DNA from: Chara braunii
Taxonomy: Eukaryota > Streptophyta > Charophyceae > Charales > Characeae
Assembly: GCA_003427395.1 (NCBI GenBank)
Contig: BFEA01000300.1
Span: 59,045 to 99,997 of the forward strand
DNA: 40,953 nucleotides
Reading direction: 5' to 3'
Shown here piece after piece: positions 30,450-40,761 of this stretch. Position numbers and translations under genes: made by a program. The notes under the pieces are model-generated. The model made no database searches, was not told where the DNA came from, and saw only the letters and a program-made list of their open reading frames with translations. How positions within the stretch are numbered: position 1 is the first letter of the stretch; the number at the start of each line of letters is the position of its first letter.

Positions 30450-32000
30450 AGTGAACCATAACACCGAAAAACCTGCTACTGTTATCACCATGGCACACCC
30501 GAAGAGGGACAATTGTGTGTTGTTCTTCCAACTTGACAGTCTCTTGATGAAACACTCCTCTAACATGGTGTCTTGGAAGTCCGAGTTGTCTTTGAGTAAG
30601 GCCTATACTCCTAGAAACCGATCTGATGAGTTAGTTGGAATCAACCTCAGTCCCTAATGTGCCTGTAGTCTGTGTGAGCTGGGCATGAAATATACAATTG
30701 TTTTCCAATTTATGAAAGTCTCCGATAATATACAGTATGTGTTGAGTGTCTTCATCATAATTAGTAAGTTTGGCCTTGTGTTAGCTACAACTATTGTCAG
30801 GCGTCTGTAAGAGCCCCCCCTTTCCATTGTAAGTTATTACGCACTCTCAGACCCATTGATTATGTGTTATGCCTAATATTGTCCAACATAATTTTCATGT
30901 GCACCACAAATAACAGTGCGGCCAAGGGACAACCCTGTCTCAAGGATATTGTCAATCCAAATTCCTAAGACAATTGTCCATTGACCATCACTGGGGCGGT
31001 CGTTGTTGAGTACAGGATGACTACCCACTAACGAAAATTTTGACCAAAATTTAAGTGGGTGAGGCTAGTCATTACGAAGACTCATCTCACTCGATCATAG
31101 TCATTTTTCATGTCGAGGAGTATAATTGCTACGATTTTTGTCCTCGGATGACACTATTTTCAGTGGTTGAATGACTGCAACAATGTTTTTCATTATGTTT
31201 CCCTGTTTGACAAAGGTCTTTTGTTCCTTCTAGATTAACATTGATAAGTATTTGGTCTCCCATATGACCATCATTTTTTTAGCTAATAGTTTATAGGAGA
31301 CGATTAACAGATAAATTGGTCTTTATTTTTTTATGTTTGTTTTGTTTTCCTTTTTTTACATAAGGGTTATTAACCCCTTCATCATCCCTTTCGTGAGTGG
31401 GCCACCCAATAGCACGTTGTTGTAGATAGTGAGTAGGTAAGGACTAATGTGAGACCATAATTCCAAGTATAATTCTATAGGCATGTCACACTCACCCGAA
31501 CATTTACCTTTGGCAATTTATCGCTGCGTTTAATTCTTCTTTGTAATGGGTCTGTCAAGATCTAACTTCACTTGTGTGGGAAGTCAAACCTCTGTATATA
31601 GCCAAAATAGTGAGTTTTCCCTCAGATCCGTGTTTATTCTCTCGAATCGTCCACATTTCGTTAGGATGTCTTAACAGTGTAGTCGGGCATATTCACACAT
31701 GAGATCTAAATCATATGTCACTGCCAGCTATGTTGCAAAGAGGTGAGCAATTGTTTGTGTTACGGGTTTTGCTTTCTGTAACAACAATTTTATGAAAGTG
31801 TTTTTCGTCATTCTATCTCTTGTAATAATGTTACGTTGGACTAAGATCTTGAATTTCTTTTTATTCAAGTTTCTTAAGGTTCTAGTTTCTCACATTTATC
31901 CAATATCTGTCCGATATTGGATGCAGTTCCATGTTATTTTCTGCGTTTTTAATTCGTTGCATAATTTTGTCCTCATATTTTATTTTACTGATGGTTTTTA
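30450..32000 (-). pseudogene. LINE reverse transcriptase domain, catalytic box altered
   Basis: The block LRQGCPLAALLF is encoded on the minus strand at 30943-30908, matching the RT motif LRQGxPLSPxLF. About 50 codons further (near 30760-30749), where [F/Y]xDD should be, the sequence reads Y-D-E-D, so the first catalytic Asp appears replaced by Glu. In-frame stops lie between. The upstream part is heavily shifted and was not resolved. The enzyme would copy element RNA at the nicked target; it cannot work here. Confidence 0.7.
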
Positions 32001-32091
32001 TTTGTGAGAATACACTTAAGGAGGTTTGCAAGTGTCGGAGACCTACTTCAGTCCATTGTTTAGGATTTTTAAATATTGGTTTTACAGACTC

Positions 32092-32910
32092 CTATTTTAG
32101 AAAATGATTCTCAATCCATTTTATAATGTTTGCGTCCGTCAAGTGGTCTACGTTCAACTTGAAATACGATGTCCCAAATTTAATTATCTGGTTGATTTTA
32201 AATTCTATGATGATGGGGAGGTGATCTGAGGGGGATCTTGTGTGAACGTTTGTTTTCAAGCATGTTTCCCAAGATCTACCTCTCATCAACACAAAATTCG
32301 GCCTTCTTCTTACTTGTGGTACTTGTGACCCGCACCAGTGTACCCGTGGGCATCTGGGTGCAGGGTCTATGATACAATAAAAAAATGCAACATCTTCTAT
32401 TCCTTTCTCAAGGCAATTGGTTTTTGACTTGTCAAGTCTCATGTTCAAAATCGTGTTCCAATCAGCAACTATGATCAAATTTTAATCGTTAGGGATAAAG
32501 TTGAACAATTCTGCTATAAATCTGGATCTTTTTTTGTAATCCACAAGTAAGTACGCAAATATCACAGTCTAGTCCTTATTTTCTCCCGTAAACTTTACCC
32601 ATACCCATTTCCCCCAGATGTCTACAATACTGTCTATGATTTTTGTTTTAAGATCCTCTTGGAAAATGATGTCGGTACCTCCACGGGTTCAGGAGTTGCC
32701 CTGTCCACGCCTCGCTTGTGCCCAAAACTGGGGGCCGGTTCACGACTTTGTTGATTCGGTAATTTTTTTTCATCTAATTTTGATTCTTGTAAGCACAAAA
32801 CTTGAATTTTATTTCGGAGCAGCTATGTTCTTAATTTGTCTCTCGTGTATTTTTTATTTGTGTCACACAGTCCTCTCAAATTCCAAAAAGTTATGTGCAA
32901 CTTGCCCTTA
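32092..32910 (-). pseudogene. LINE APE endonuclease domain
   Basis: The minus-strand start near 32905 encodes ITFWNLRGL (compare the WNxRGL opening of these domains). Around 32810 there is VLCLQES. At 32478-32092 a 128-residue open frame contains IIVADWN in place of GDFN and SDHLPIII near its residue 85, the SDH motif that closes the active site. Stops separate the first part from the last. Confidence 0.75.
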
Positions 32911-33299
32911 GGATGCATAACTTACCTGTTCCACCACCTTGGTCTGAATGTTGGCGTTTGGATCAGCTTTGTTCTTCTTCCTGCGTCTGCTAACGTCATC
33001 CCCTATCTGCAGTTGGGAATCAGACCAGGTGGTGTTCATTGCTTTCTCAAATTCTTCTGTGAAAATCATGTCTTTGTGGATTGCCTCGTCCAACCATTTT
33101 GCAACAATCTTTCAAGTTGTTGTGAAAAAACCTTTGAAAAAAACTCGTTCAAGCTACTCATTAAGAGTTGAGTCAAGGTATGAGATATAAAACCATGTCC
33201 TATTTATGACTTCCAATCTTTTTTTGGTCCATCATATCATCTAGGAAGGGGAAGAGTCATTCCACCTTGTTCCTAGTGTCATCCTCTATGATGCAGATG

Positions 33300-35270
33300 C
33301 TTACCCGCATGATTGGGACCATTCACAATCTTAGATACGTGGGGATTAGACTTTTGGCCTTGGTCCGGATATTAGATTCTGTCAGTGGGCCGTCAACTGT
33401 TGTTGTTACGGTGGGGAGTTCGAGCGACCCATCTAGCAACTGTGGCGCTAGGATCACCAGTCTCTTGTTGACACTGACACAAATTAGGGGGACAATGATT
33501 TGGGGGACGCTCTTGTCCCCTTTCTTGAGGGCTTTGGTTGATTGTGCATTAGTGAGGCTGTCGTGATTCTTTTCTTTTCTTTCGCCACTTTTTCGCTCCG
33601 TTGTTCTTTCCTTTAGACCCCCGACTCCGGCTTCGATAGCTTCCCTCTCTCCATCAAGTAGCCGGATCACCACATCTTCGATTATTTTCCTACCCACTTT
33701 CTCTCCCGTTATTTTTGGGCCTCTTTGCATATCCTCTTGTCCCTCATGGTCCTTGCAGTATGATTCTACATCCTTGTCTCCCTCCTCCTCCTCCTCTTCT
33801 TTTGTTAAGTTCATTCGACTTTTCTCCTTTTTCAATTGTTCGTTTCTTTGATTTTCCCCCCCTCCTTTTCCAAATTTGCTTCGCATTCTCTTTCAAGCCA
33901 GATTCTTTTCTTCGCTTCGTTTGCGATTGCTCCTCTTTCTTCCCTTTTTTCCTTTCTGCCTTGTTCCCTCTCGTTCTTTGCGCATTAATCTCTTTTTGTC
34001 CCAAACTATCTTTTCTCATTCTCTTTCCCCACTTTTTTGTCATTGTAATTTAACTTTTTTTTGTTTCTAGCGTTCTTCCTCATTATTACAAAGGAAAACC
34101 CTTCACTCAACGATGAAAGTCTTTTGTGGGTGGCGTCTCTCCCTTTGGAACGAAGTCCTAGAAAGGGGGTTCGAGTGCTGGGGTTCTCACCCCTTGCATT
34201 GCAAACGGGTCACTTTCTTTCAGCAGATAACAGTCCTGGGTTTCCAAATGATAGTTTGCCTTGCACACTCCACACCATGGGGTGTCTGCCGAAATAATTT
34301 CGAAGGAATAATCAACATGGTATGGGATTCCGACTACGAGTCTCGACTTGATGTGTGGCTTAGTGAATACATCCAACTCAAGTCGGACATTCCTTAATTT
34401 TGGATTTTTTTTTTTTTTACTCAGTGGGGTGTGCTTTCAGGACTGCTTCGAAAGTCATTTTCACCTCGGTTCTTAGGGTTGATATGCAATCTATCAAACT
34501 AGTTACCAAAGGCGCGAAGCACCATTCCAAGTATTTAGTGTGATCGAAAATATACAGTATGGACTTGACTCTTTACTGCAGGGGCACCCTCGAGCAACGA
34601 ATCCAAACGAATTTTTGAGCATTGTCCTTGAACACTTTCATCTCTGCACGGTAGAAACCAGACTTTGTACTCTTTGACTTCCGACTCGATTTCATCCATT
34701 TGTTTTTCAGCATCCATTGGATGACACTAGTATCCGCAGAGACAAAATAACACAATTTTTTTCCTTTGGTCTGATATCTTCCTTTTTTCACCGAATTGTT
34801 AATCATGCCATCATCGTACTATGCATTTTCATAAACTCTAACTAATTTATTTTTGAGACTATTAGAGAGAGTCTCGACATGCAGGAGAAGATAACGGTAA
34901 TCGCATGTTCTTTCAACCATTGTGCATTACGATATGAGAATTCCTTGTTCAAATTTAAATGACCAATGTCTTCTTAAAAACTCGGTACCCCGACATTCAT
35001 CTTTGTAGGAAAGAGTCCGTCTTTGAAGTAGGTCTCCAACAGGGAGTCAATTTGTTTCTTGTCCTCCTCTTCTGTATAGTTTTTGCTCTGCTGGGCGTTG
35101 TCCCCACCCTGGCCTATTGCTCCTTGGTCCATTTCCCCGGTCGCGCGTTCCTGAAAAAAAAAAAAAACAATATATCTTCGTGGGTGTTAGGATTGTTAAA
35201 ACTCGCTCCTTTGTGAAAGACGAGTTTTTGCAGCAGGAGGAGTAGGGTTTCGATAGGAATCTACTCCGAG
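33300..35270 (-). pseudogene. LINE ORF1 remnants (basic, Glu-rich, CCHC-like)
   Basis: Minus-strand frames from ~35270 down to 33323 include a segment around 34800-34550 and a cysteine motif at about 34265-34220 (C-x2-C-x4-H-x5-C, one residue longer than the canonical knuckle). They also include very Lys/Glu/Arg-rich stretches at 34043-33744 and 33886-33400. This fits the nucleic-acid-binding ORF1 of plant LINEs. Frames are broken at poly-T tracts (34407-34419, 34046-34057). Confidence 0.55.
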
Positions 35271-36480
35271 TCAAAAAGGAATAACCGATAATTATTAAAC
35301 CATTAAGAATTAAGGTATTTACTGGTAATAATATGGTATCCCATACTTAGGTAATAATTTTGAGGCTGAGCCTGTTTGCTGTGATGAAGTTTCTTACTAT
35401 TTCGAGTTTTGGACAAATAAGTGGAAAAATTTTCCAGTTTTAAGAGTTTGGCTTTTGCCCTATTATTTTCTTACTGCTTCGATTTGAATTTTTGAGCAAC
35501 GGATGAGAATTAAAATTACCTTATACTGCAAAAAAAAAATTTAAGATATACGTGGAGCATAATCTTTGCGACTTTAGGGTTGTACCTATCTTTTTGTTTC
35601 GTACTTTCTTTATCAAGTGATATATGTGAGAGTAGACGAGCGGCAAGGAGGGGGAGTAAATACAACAAAGAGGAAGAATGTTCTATCTCATGTGAGACCG
35701 GAGAGTCCTATTGGGGTTAGAAAGACGATACATCTTCTCAATTTACCCGTTTAACTGTGAGTTCTTGTTCGTCGAAGAAAAATATAGTATGAAAGCTCAA
35801 TTCCATTGTTGCAGAATGACCTTGGTTAGTAGCGAAATCCAGAGGGTTCGATGGCTGGTCTGTCAGTTCCTTCACATCAGAGCGGAGCGAAGATTGTGAG
35901 AGAATATTTAACCATATGTTGTCTTCGGCACGTGTTCCCCGGTTTATGGGGAAAAAAGGCGACTTCATCCACTTGTTTGTCTTGTATGTGACAGCTGAGT
36001 GTTCTGCTACCCGGGTGGCAGCAACACAAAGGATTCACTGGGCTGCTCGTGGAATGGATCTGCCCACCCCTGTGGAGTGTTTGTGTTCTTGTGTACAAGC
36101 ATTGCATTCCTTTCCTAATCCGCCATAGCCAAGCTGTGGTGGACGAGCGGCACTTTGGTCCCCCGAAGTTACCGCGGTGAAAGAACACGGGCCTGGGTGA
36201 CATCCACAGCAACATGCGCTATGCCCGACTTTTCCGTTCTCTCGGCGTGTATTGTTTTCGAGGAGGCGTGCTCATGCTGTGGAGCAACAGAAAACCACAG
36301 TTTCCAGAATTTTCAGATGTGTCCAACTAAACCAGGCCTGAACCCAGGCTTGGTTTCGAGTGTGCTCCAGTTTCTGCCATCGTGTCTGCAAATCTCACTG
36401 TGGCCAGGTTGATAATTGCTCGAAAGGAGGGCTACACGCTCGCGATGGCAGTGCCCCCGATCGGCGTGGGCAAGGCCTGG
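35271..36480. other. No supported gene; one strong hairpin
   Basis: 36329-36340 and 36345-36356 form a 12-bp stem (one G-T pair) with a 4-base loop. Short frames near 35877-36215 (minus) and 36155-36412 (plus) show no family. Confidence 0.45.
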
Positions 36481-36625
36481 GCCATTTATGGCCCAGTTGA
36501 ATGAGCCCTACATAGGGTAGTGGAGCAAGGCTCGACGTTCTGTTTCACGACTATTCCTGTAATCCGACTCTGACGGAATCGAACGGGCGATGTATGGACG
36601 GCCGGGTGCCAACCACTATCCCCGT
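36481..36625 (-). mobile_element. tRNA-derived SINE (copy B, head plus body)
   Basis: On the minus strand an A-box-like TAGTGGTTGGCACC (36618-36605) is followed 34 bases later by a B-box GTTCGATTCC (36584-36575), the internal pol III promoter arrangement of tRNAs. After this comes a ~90-base body whose last 68 bases (36548-36481) match 28365-28432 at 61/68. Head plus shared body is the definition of a tRNA-derived SINE. The head is too decayed to name the parent tRNA. Confidence 0.6.
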
Positions 36626-36999
36626 GAATTTCTGAAGTCGAGGCTCTCAACAGGGGACGGTGGGTGGGGTCTATCCAGGGGCTACGTCCCACTTGCACGA
36701 ATTAAGAGATAATAATGACCGCAGATAACAAAGATCAACGGCCGAAATCTCCAACTCCTAATGTGCGCAAGTGGGACCTTGCCCCAGGGTTCGTTTCCGT
36801 TTCTGTTCTCTCGGCAGTGGCGCCGCAGTTTTCCCTTCCCGCCCCCATCCCCGTCCCCGCGCACCCGCCAGAATGTTTTTGAGAGCAGGCCCCCACGTTC
36901 GCTTTCGTATTGTGTCTCCCGCGCTCGTTTTCGTATTGTCTCCAACGCAGGAGGAGAGAAGTGGCGCCAGGTACTACACAGTGAGAGACGAACAGAAAG
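36626..36999 (+). promoter_or_regulatory. GC- and pyrimidine-rich upstream region of the 37000 gene
   Basis: CpG-rich, pyrimidine-rich DNA (36780-36960) with a short repeat of TTTCGTATTGT (about 36903 and 36930). There is no TATA box. It fits a broad, TATA-less promoter and 5'UTR. Confidence 0.35.
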
Positions 37000-37227
37000 A
37001 TGGCGCGAACGACTGTGGTACATAAGGTGGAGGAAGTCTTTCTGAATGCGCTGGGGGGAGTTCGAGGCCGGCAGAACTTAGCCGCGTGGGGAGTCGCAGC
37101 GACTGCGGCGTATTTCTTGTGGGTTCGACCAGAGATGAAAGCGAAGGAGGAGGCAGAGGCAAGGGCGGCCCTACGGGAAGCAGAGAAGCGAAGGGAGATG
37201 GAGACTGCAACCAAGTCATACTCGTGA
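37000..37227 (+). CDS. Small single-pass membrane protein, unknown
   Basis: 75-residue frame, ATG in strong context (A at -3, G at +4). Residues ~1-25 are amphipathic with a few basic residues. Residues ~28-42 (AAWGVAATAAYFLWV) form a short membrane segment followed by RPEM. Residues 45-70 are a highly charged Glu/Arg/Lys helix. This build, a short anchor then charged helix, is common among small organelle membrane proteins, but I cannot name the family and no targeting signal is certain. An AATAAA lies 190 bases after the stop. It is among the few frames here whose composition looks selected rather than accidental. It has no operon-like neighbour. Confidence 0.6.
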   Translation: MARTTVVHKVEEVFLNALGGVRGRQNLAAWGVAATAAYFLWVRPEMKAKEEAEARAALREAEKRREMETATKSYS

Positions 37228-37249
37228 TCATCGCTCAGGGTAGGCAATT

Positions 37250-37268
37250 CAGGGCATACTCAGACTAG
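37250..37268 (+). repeat. Terminal-repeat-like motif
   Basis: CAGGGCATACTCAGACTAG, 18 of 19 identical to 40652-40670, in the 3' region of the 37000 gene. No inverted partner was found nearby. Confidence 0.4.
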
Positions 37269-37416
37269 GTAGAACTATCGTAAATGTGTCTGACCGCATT
37301 TATGGCAGGACCTGTATGCATCTGGGCGCAATTCCGTCCAGAAGTAAAAAAAAAGTGCTGGTGTGAGTTTGCCCCCCTCCTTACGGGAGAGTAGTGTAGG
37401 GTTCTCTTGACATGTA

Positions 37417-37422
37417 AATAAA
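37417..37422 (+). terminator. AATAAA polyadenylation signal
   Basis: AATAAA preceded by TGTAA (37414-37418), 190 bases after the stop of the 37000-37227 gene. Confidence 0.5.
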
Positions 37423-38235
37423 ACTAGAGACGTCAGTCCCCATGGGAAGGAGTACCGTGCGACGACTCTTTGTTGCTCAGTCGTCGCACTTCGTCGCACA
37501 CACACCGATATGGGCGACACTCCGGTAAGCCATCCATCCATCACATGCCACAGGCGGGAGAGTAGTTCTGCATGTCGCACCTTAGGGGACGCGATCATCA
37601 TTTTATACACGGCTATATGTTCAAGGTGGTTGCGCTTGATGGCCTTCGAGGGGACTGTGCTGTGAAGGCACAACACTGGACTGTGGGGGTTTAACAGTAG
37701 GTAGTAGGGGTATTAAGACCCCTAATATGGCTGGTGAAAAAGCGTGAGGTAGTACAGTCCCGGAGACCCTTGTATGATTGTATACTGGTCCTCTCACGTC
37801 GGCGCGTCTTCTCCTTTCTTATGTAATATTTGAATTAGACACTTGTTTTTTTTTACCTCTCGCTTTCTCAGGAGCCGTTTTAGACAGAAACTTTGTGTGT
37901 GTGTGTGTGTGTTTTTAAATTTTTCTTTTTTTTTTTGATTTGTGTTTTAGGCTGTGCTGTAAGACCGCAAAACTCGTCGGGGGATTGCAGTGACGCCGTC
38001 GCGTACGTTTGTACACGCGCCATGAATGTTTTTTACGTTGATGTCAACAAGTTGTTTTTCCGACACTTGGGGCAATTTGGGTTGTCGCGGAGGGCATGCC
38101 CTTTTCCCCGTCAGATTTTTTTATTTTTTTATTTTATTTATTTTATTTGTAATGGCAGTCAGCTTTCTGCTGTCTGAAAACCCGTGGAGTTGGGAAGTAT
38201 TCAAAAAAAGAAACCCGTAGAGTTGATTGATTACC
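37423..38235. other. No gene; (TG)n at 37894-37912
   Basis: Intergenic DNA with a TG microsatellite and T-runs. Only short frames occur. Confidence 0.45.
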
Positions 38236-38433
38236 AACTGAAATTGAGAAACCTTGGTCCACTTTAATCCAGTTTTTTTTTTTTTTTTTTTTTTTGGGAA
38301 AAAGCGAGAATTCCATTGTGAACCCACCACTGAGGCCACTTTAATCCAGCTTTAATCCAGTTTTCAATCTTTCCCCTCGGAAAAAGAAACACGAAAAACA
38401 AATTGAAACCCCTTGGTCCACTCTAATCCAGTC
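38236..38433. repeat. Diverged direct repeats (CTTGGTCCACTNTAATCCAG)
   Basis: A ~35-base motif near 38240-38272 recurs near 38399-38432 about 159 bases on, with extra partial copies (CTTTAATCCAG) at 38338-38362. Each is followed by T- or T-rich runs. Confidence 0.65.
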
Positions 38434-38606
38434 TGTTTTTTTTTCTTTCAACGAGTTCCTGGTGGTTCCACTTGTTGGACAACTCGGTTTTTTTTTTTTT
38501 TTTGTTGGCACAACTCGGTTTCTACTTATTACCTCTTGGTTTCCTTCCCCTGTCCTAGGTATTGTTTGAATTATAATAGCTAGACTAGATTTGTGCTTTC
38601 CCGCTC

Positions 38607-38650
38607 CTCCCCCCCCTACCCCCCTCCCCTCCCCTACCATCCCCCCCTCC
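38607..38650 (-). other. G-quadruplex-capable tract (C-rich on +)
   Basis: Six C-runs of four or more within 44 bases on the plus strand. The minus strand thus has many G-runs with 1-5-base spacers, fitting a G-quadruplex motif. Confidence 0.6.
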
Positions 38651-39269
38651 TTTTTGGAATGCGTTTCTGTGTCGTTCCAATTTGAGCGAATGTCCGGAAA
38701 AGGACATTTTGTGCTGTGTAGTTGTTTCTTGTGTTTTTGGTGTGATATGCAAAGTAAAGGTCACATTTCTTGGTTTCCACTCAGAGATCAAACCGTTTTT
38801 TTTTTTTTTCCAAAGTTTGTTCATTGTTCCCAGTTGAAGACGGTCTGGTCTACGTTTGAGGAGGTTTTAGGGTTTTGTCAGATTTCTACTCCTTACGTGT
38901 CAAACTGTAGGTTCGGTCTACATATAGTTTGGTCGGTTTAAGGCAGAAAAGTAAGATAAGAAGAGGCACCTTGGTCTCTTTTGAAAAAAATAAAAAGAAC
39001 TTGAGATTTGTCGGTCTGCACTCTCCATGCTTCCCTTCATGCCAGCAAGCAGACCAACGAATTGTCTTTGGTCTCTTTTAAAAATAATAAAAATGAGATT
39101 TGTCCCTCTCATTCCTGGCTCAGCAGCGGAAAAAAGAAGAACAAAACAAGGCAAGAAAACACACACCCAAAGACAATCCGTAGGAATCTTTGTATTCAAT
39201 TCTCTCTCTCTCTCTTTTGTCGACCTCGAACCCGTCTCCTTCCCTGGGCCAAGTCCCACTGGCAGCATT

Positions 39270-39385
39270 GAGTTTCCTCAACGCATGAATCTGGACGTGT
39301 TTGTGGAGATATGCAGAAATCGCGTTGAGTTTCCTCAACCGCACATCGCCACAAACGTGTCCAGATTCAGGGGTTGAGAAAATTC
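39270..39385. ncRNA. Pre-miRNA-like hairpin (116 nt)
   Basis: Outer arms 39270-39308 and 39347-39385 pair colinearly. A 21-base core, 39286-39306 with 39349-39369, is complementary at every position apart from two G-T wobbles. A short bulge of about 8 bases in the left arm leads to an inner stem GTTGAG/CTCAAC (39324-39329/39334-39339) with a TTTC loop. Size and geometry fit a plant microRNA precursor. A decayed foldback transposon is the alternative. Strand of transcription is unknown. Confidence 0.45.
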
Positions 39386-39514
39386 AACACTCTGCTAATT
39401 GGACTTGGCTCTAGGTTTCTTCTTGCAAAGCGCCGCTGTGCGGTGAGAAAATTCCTGCGTTCGACACGTGGCATCCTAATCAGTCGTGTGAGGAATGTCA
39501 GGCTATGCTCAACA

Positions 39515-39562
39515 TCAAAATTTACCCTGAACGTCAACATTTACCCTGATCATCAAAATTTA
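39515..39562. repeat. 19-bp tandem repeat, 2.5 copies
   Basis: TCAAAATTTACCCTGAACG at 39515, TCAACATTTACCCTGATCA at 39534, and a partial copy at 39553. Confidence 0.85.
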
Positions 39563-39679
39563 ACAGCGACAGGCCATGATGAGGCCATACTAAACAACGA
39601 AATTTGATGTGCCAGTCGTCTGAGTTGCAGATCCATACTTCAAATTTCTACTTCACGGAGACTCTCCATGGTCTTTTCT

Positions 39680-40376
39680 TCCTCTTCCTCCTCCTCCTAA
39701 CTCATAGACACCTTCGTTTAGAGCTTTGTCGTCGTCCCCTCCTCGGCTGCCTCTCCTCTCCTTCTGTGCCCCTCCCCTTCCTCCTCCCTCTTCCTTTTCC
39801 TTTCTACTTCATCGACACTCTCCTTGAGCCGTTCCTCTTCTCCTCTTCTCCTCTTCTCCTTCTCCTCCGGTGCCGCTCCTCTCGTTCTGCTCCCCCTCTC
39901 CTCCTTCTCCTTTTGCCCCTTCACCTCCCTTTCTTCACCTTTCTAACTCGTCGAGACTCTTCGTTAGCTGTTCCTCCTCCTCTTCCTCCATCGTTGTGCC
40001 TCTGCTCCTCCTTGTGCCCCTCCTCCTCCCCTTGCTGTGGACCCTCCCCCTCGCGCTCCTCCGCCGCCTCCCTGATCATCGTTGTCATTAACTCATCGTC
40101 ACTCTCCTTGAGCTGTTCCTCCTCCTCCTCTTCTTCTCGTCCTCCCCCGATGCCTCTCCTCTCCTTCTGCCCCCTCTCTACGCCTCCTGCTCCATCTCCT
40201 CCTCCCTTTCTCTTCCTTTCTAACTCATCGATACTTGTCTTTATCTGTTCGTCCTCTTCCTCCTCCTTGTCCTCCTCCCCCTCCATCTCCTGTTTGTCCC
40301 TCTCCTCCTCTCCTTCCTGCTGCCCCTCCTCCTCCTCGTTCTCCTCCGCCTCCTCCATCATCATCGCTGTCATCAT
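39680..40376. repeat. CT-rich tandem array, five units of ~107-145 bp
   Basis: A CTAACTCATCGACACTCTCC-like anchor recurs near 39698, 39805, 39944, 40089 and 40221, each followed by TCCTCC-rich sequence. On the minus strand each anchor encodes an LKES.DELER-like phrase within Glu/Lys/Arg-rich coiled coil, but the frame changes between the third and fourth units. It may be a decayed coiled-coil exon or plain minisatellite. Plus-strand Ser/Pro/Leu-rich frames are by-products. Confidence 0.65.
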
Positions 40377-40651
40377 CAGTATCTTGCGCTTTTCGTTGTT
40401 GAACGTCTCTAATTATTTGCTCTCTTGTCGGCGAAGGAGGTGAAACTTAATATGCACTCAGTTAATATGCACTTAATTTGCTCTCTTGTCTGCGCGAGAC
40501 TGTGGGTTATACTTGCACTCGCGAACTACTGAGGGTCGGGTGCAGATGATGCATCTGCGGACCACAGCGCATCATGGGAAAAATGACTGCGGGTTATATT
40601 TGTCTCTGGCGCACCCGAACGGGCGACCGGAGTTTCTCTTTCTGTTTCTCT

Positions 40652-40761
40652 CAGGGCATACTCACACTAGGACTTGAGAGTTTCCCTTCTCTTTCTCTCA
40701 GGTCGGTCGGCCCATAGATGCTGTCAAATACATCTCAGATAGAGCTAGTGTGCATACGGCC
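40652..40761. mobile_element. Short element with imperfect terminal inverted repeats
   Basis: Left CAGGGCATACTCACACTAG (40652-40670) and right CTAGTGTGCATACGGCC (40745-40761) are inverted copies with 11 of 14 core positions matching, including CACACTAG exactly. A CAGGG-type end recalls hAT elements. At 110 bp it would be a tiny MITE. No clear target duplication was found. Confidence 0.35.

Larger units (their letters stand above)
28460..35270 (-). mobile_element. Nearly full-length decayed LINE
   Basis: On the minus strand the order is ORF1 (about 35270-33300), endonuclease (about 32910-32092), reverse transcriptase (about 32000-30450), post-RT segment and zf-RVT (30400-29100), 3'UTR (29100-28460) and poly(A). 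Every coding part carries stops and frameshifts, so the element is dead, but order and motifs are those of APE-type plant LINEs. It is about 6.8 kb long. Confidence 0.8.

Noticed and set aside
36775-37045. Arg/Pro-rich frames over the CpG-rich region
   Set aside because: Shadow frames in the 5' region of the 37000 gene; composition driven by GC content.
39604-40443. 279-residue Ser/Leu/Pro-rich plus-strand frame
   Set aside because: Low-complexity reading of the CT-rich tandem array; no domain or start support.
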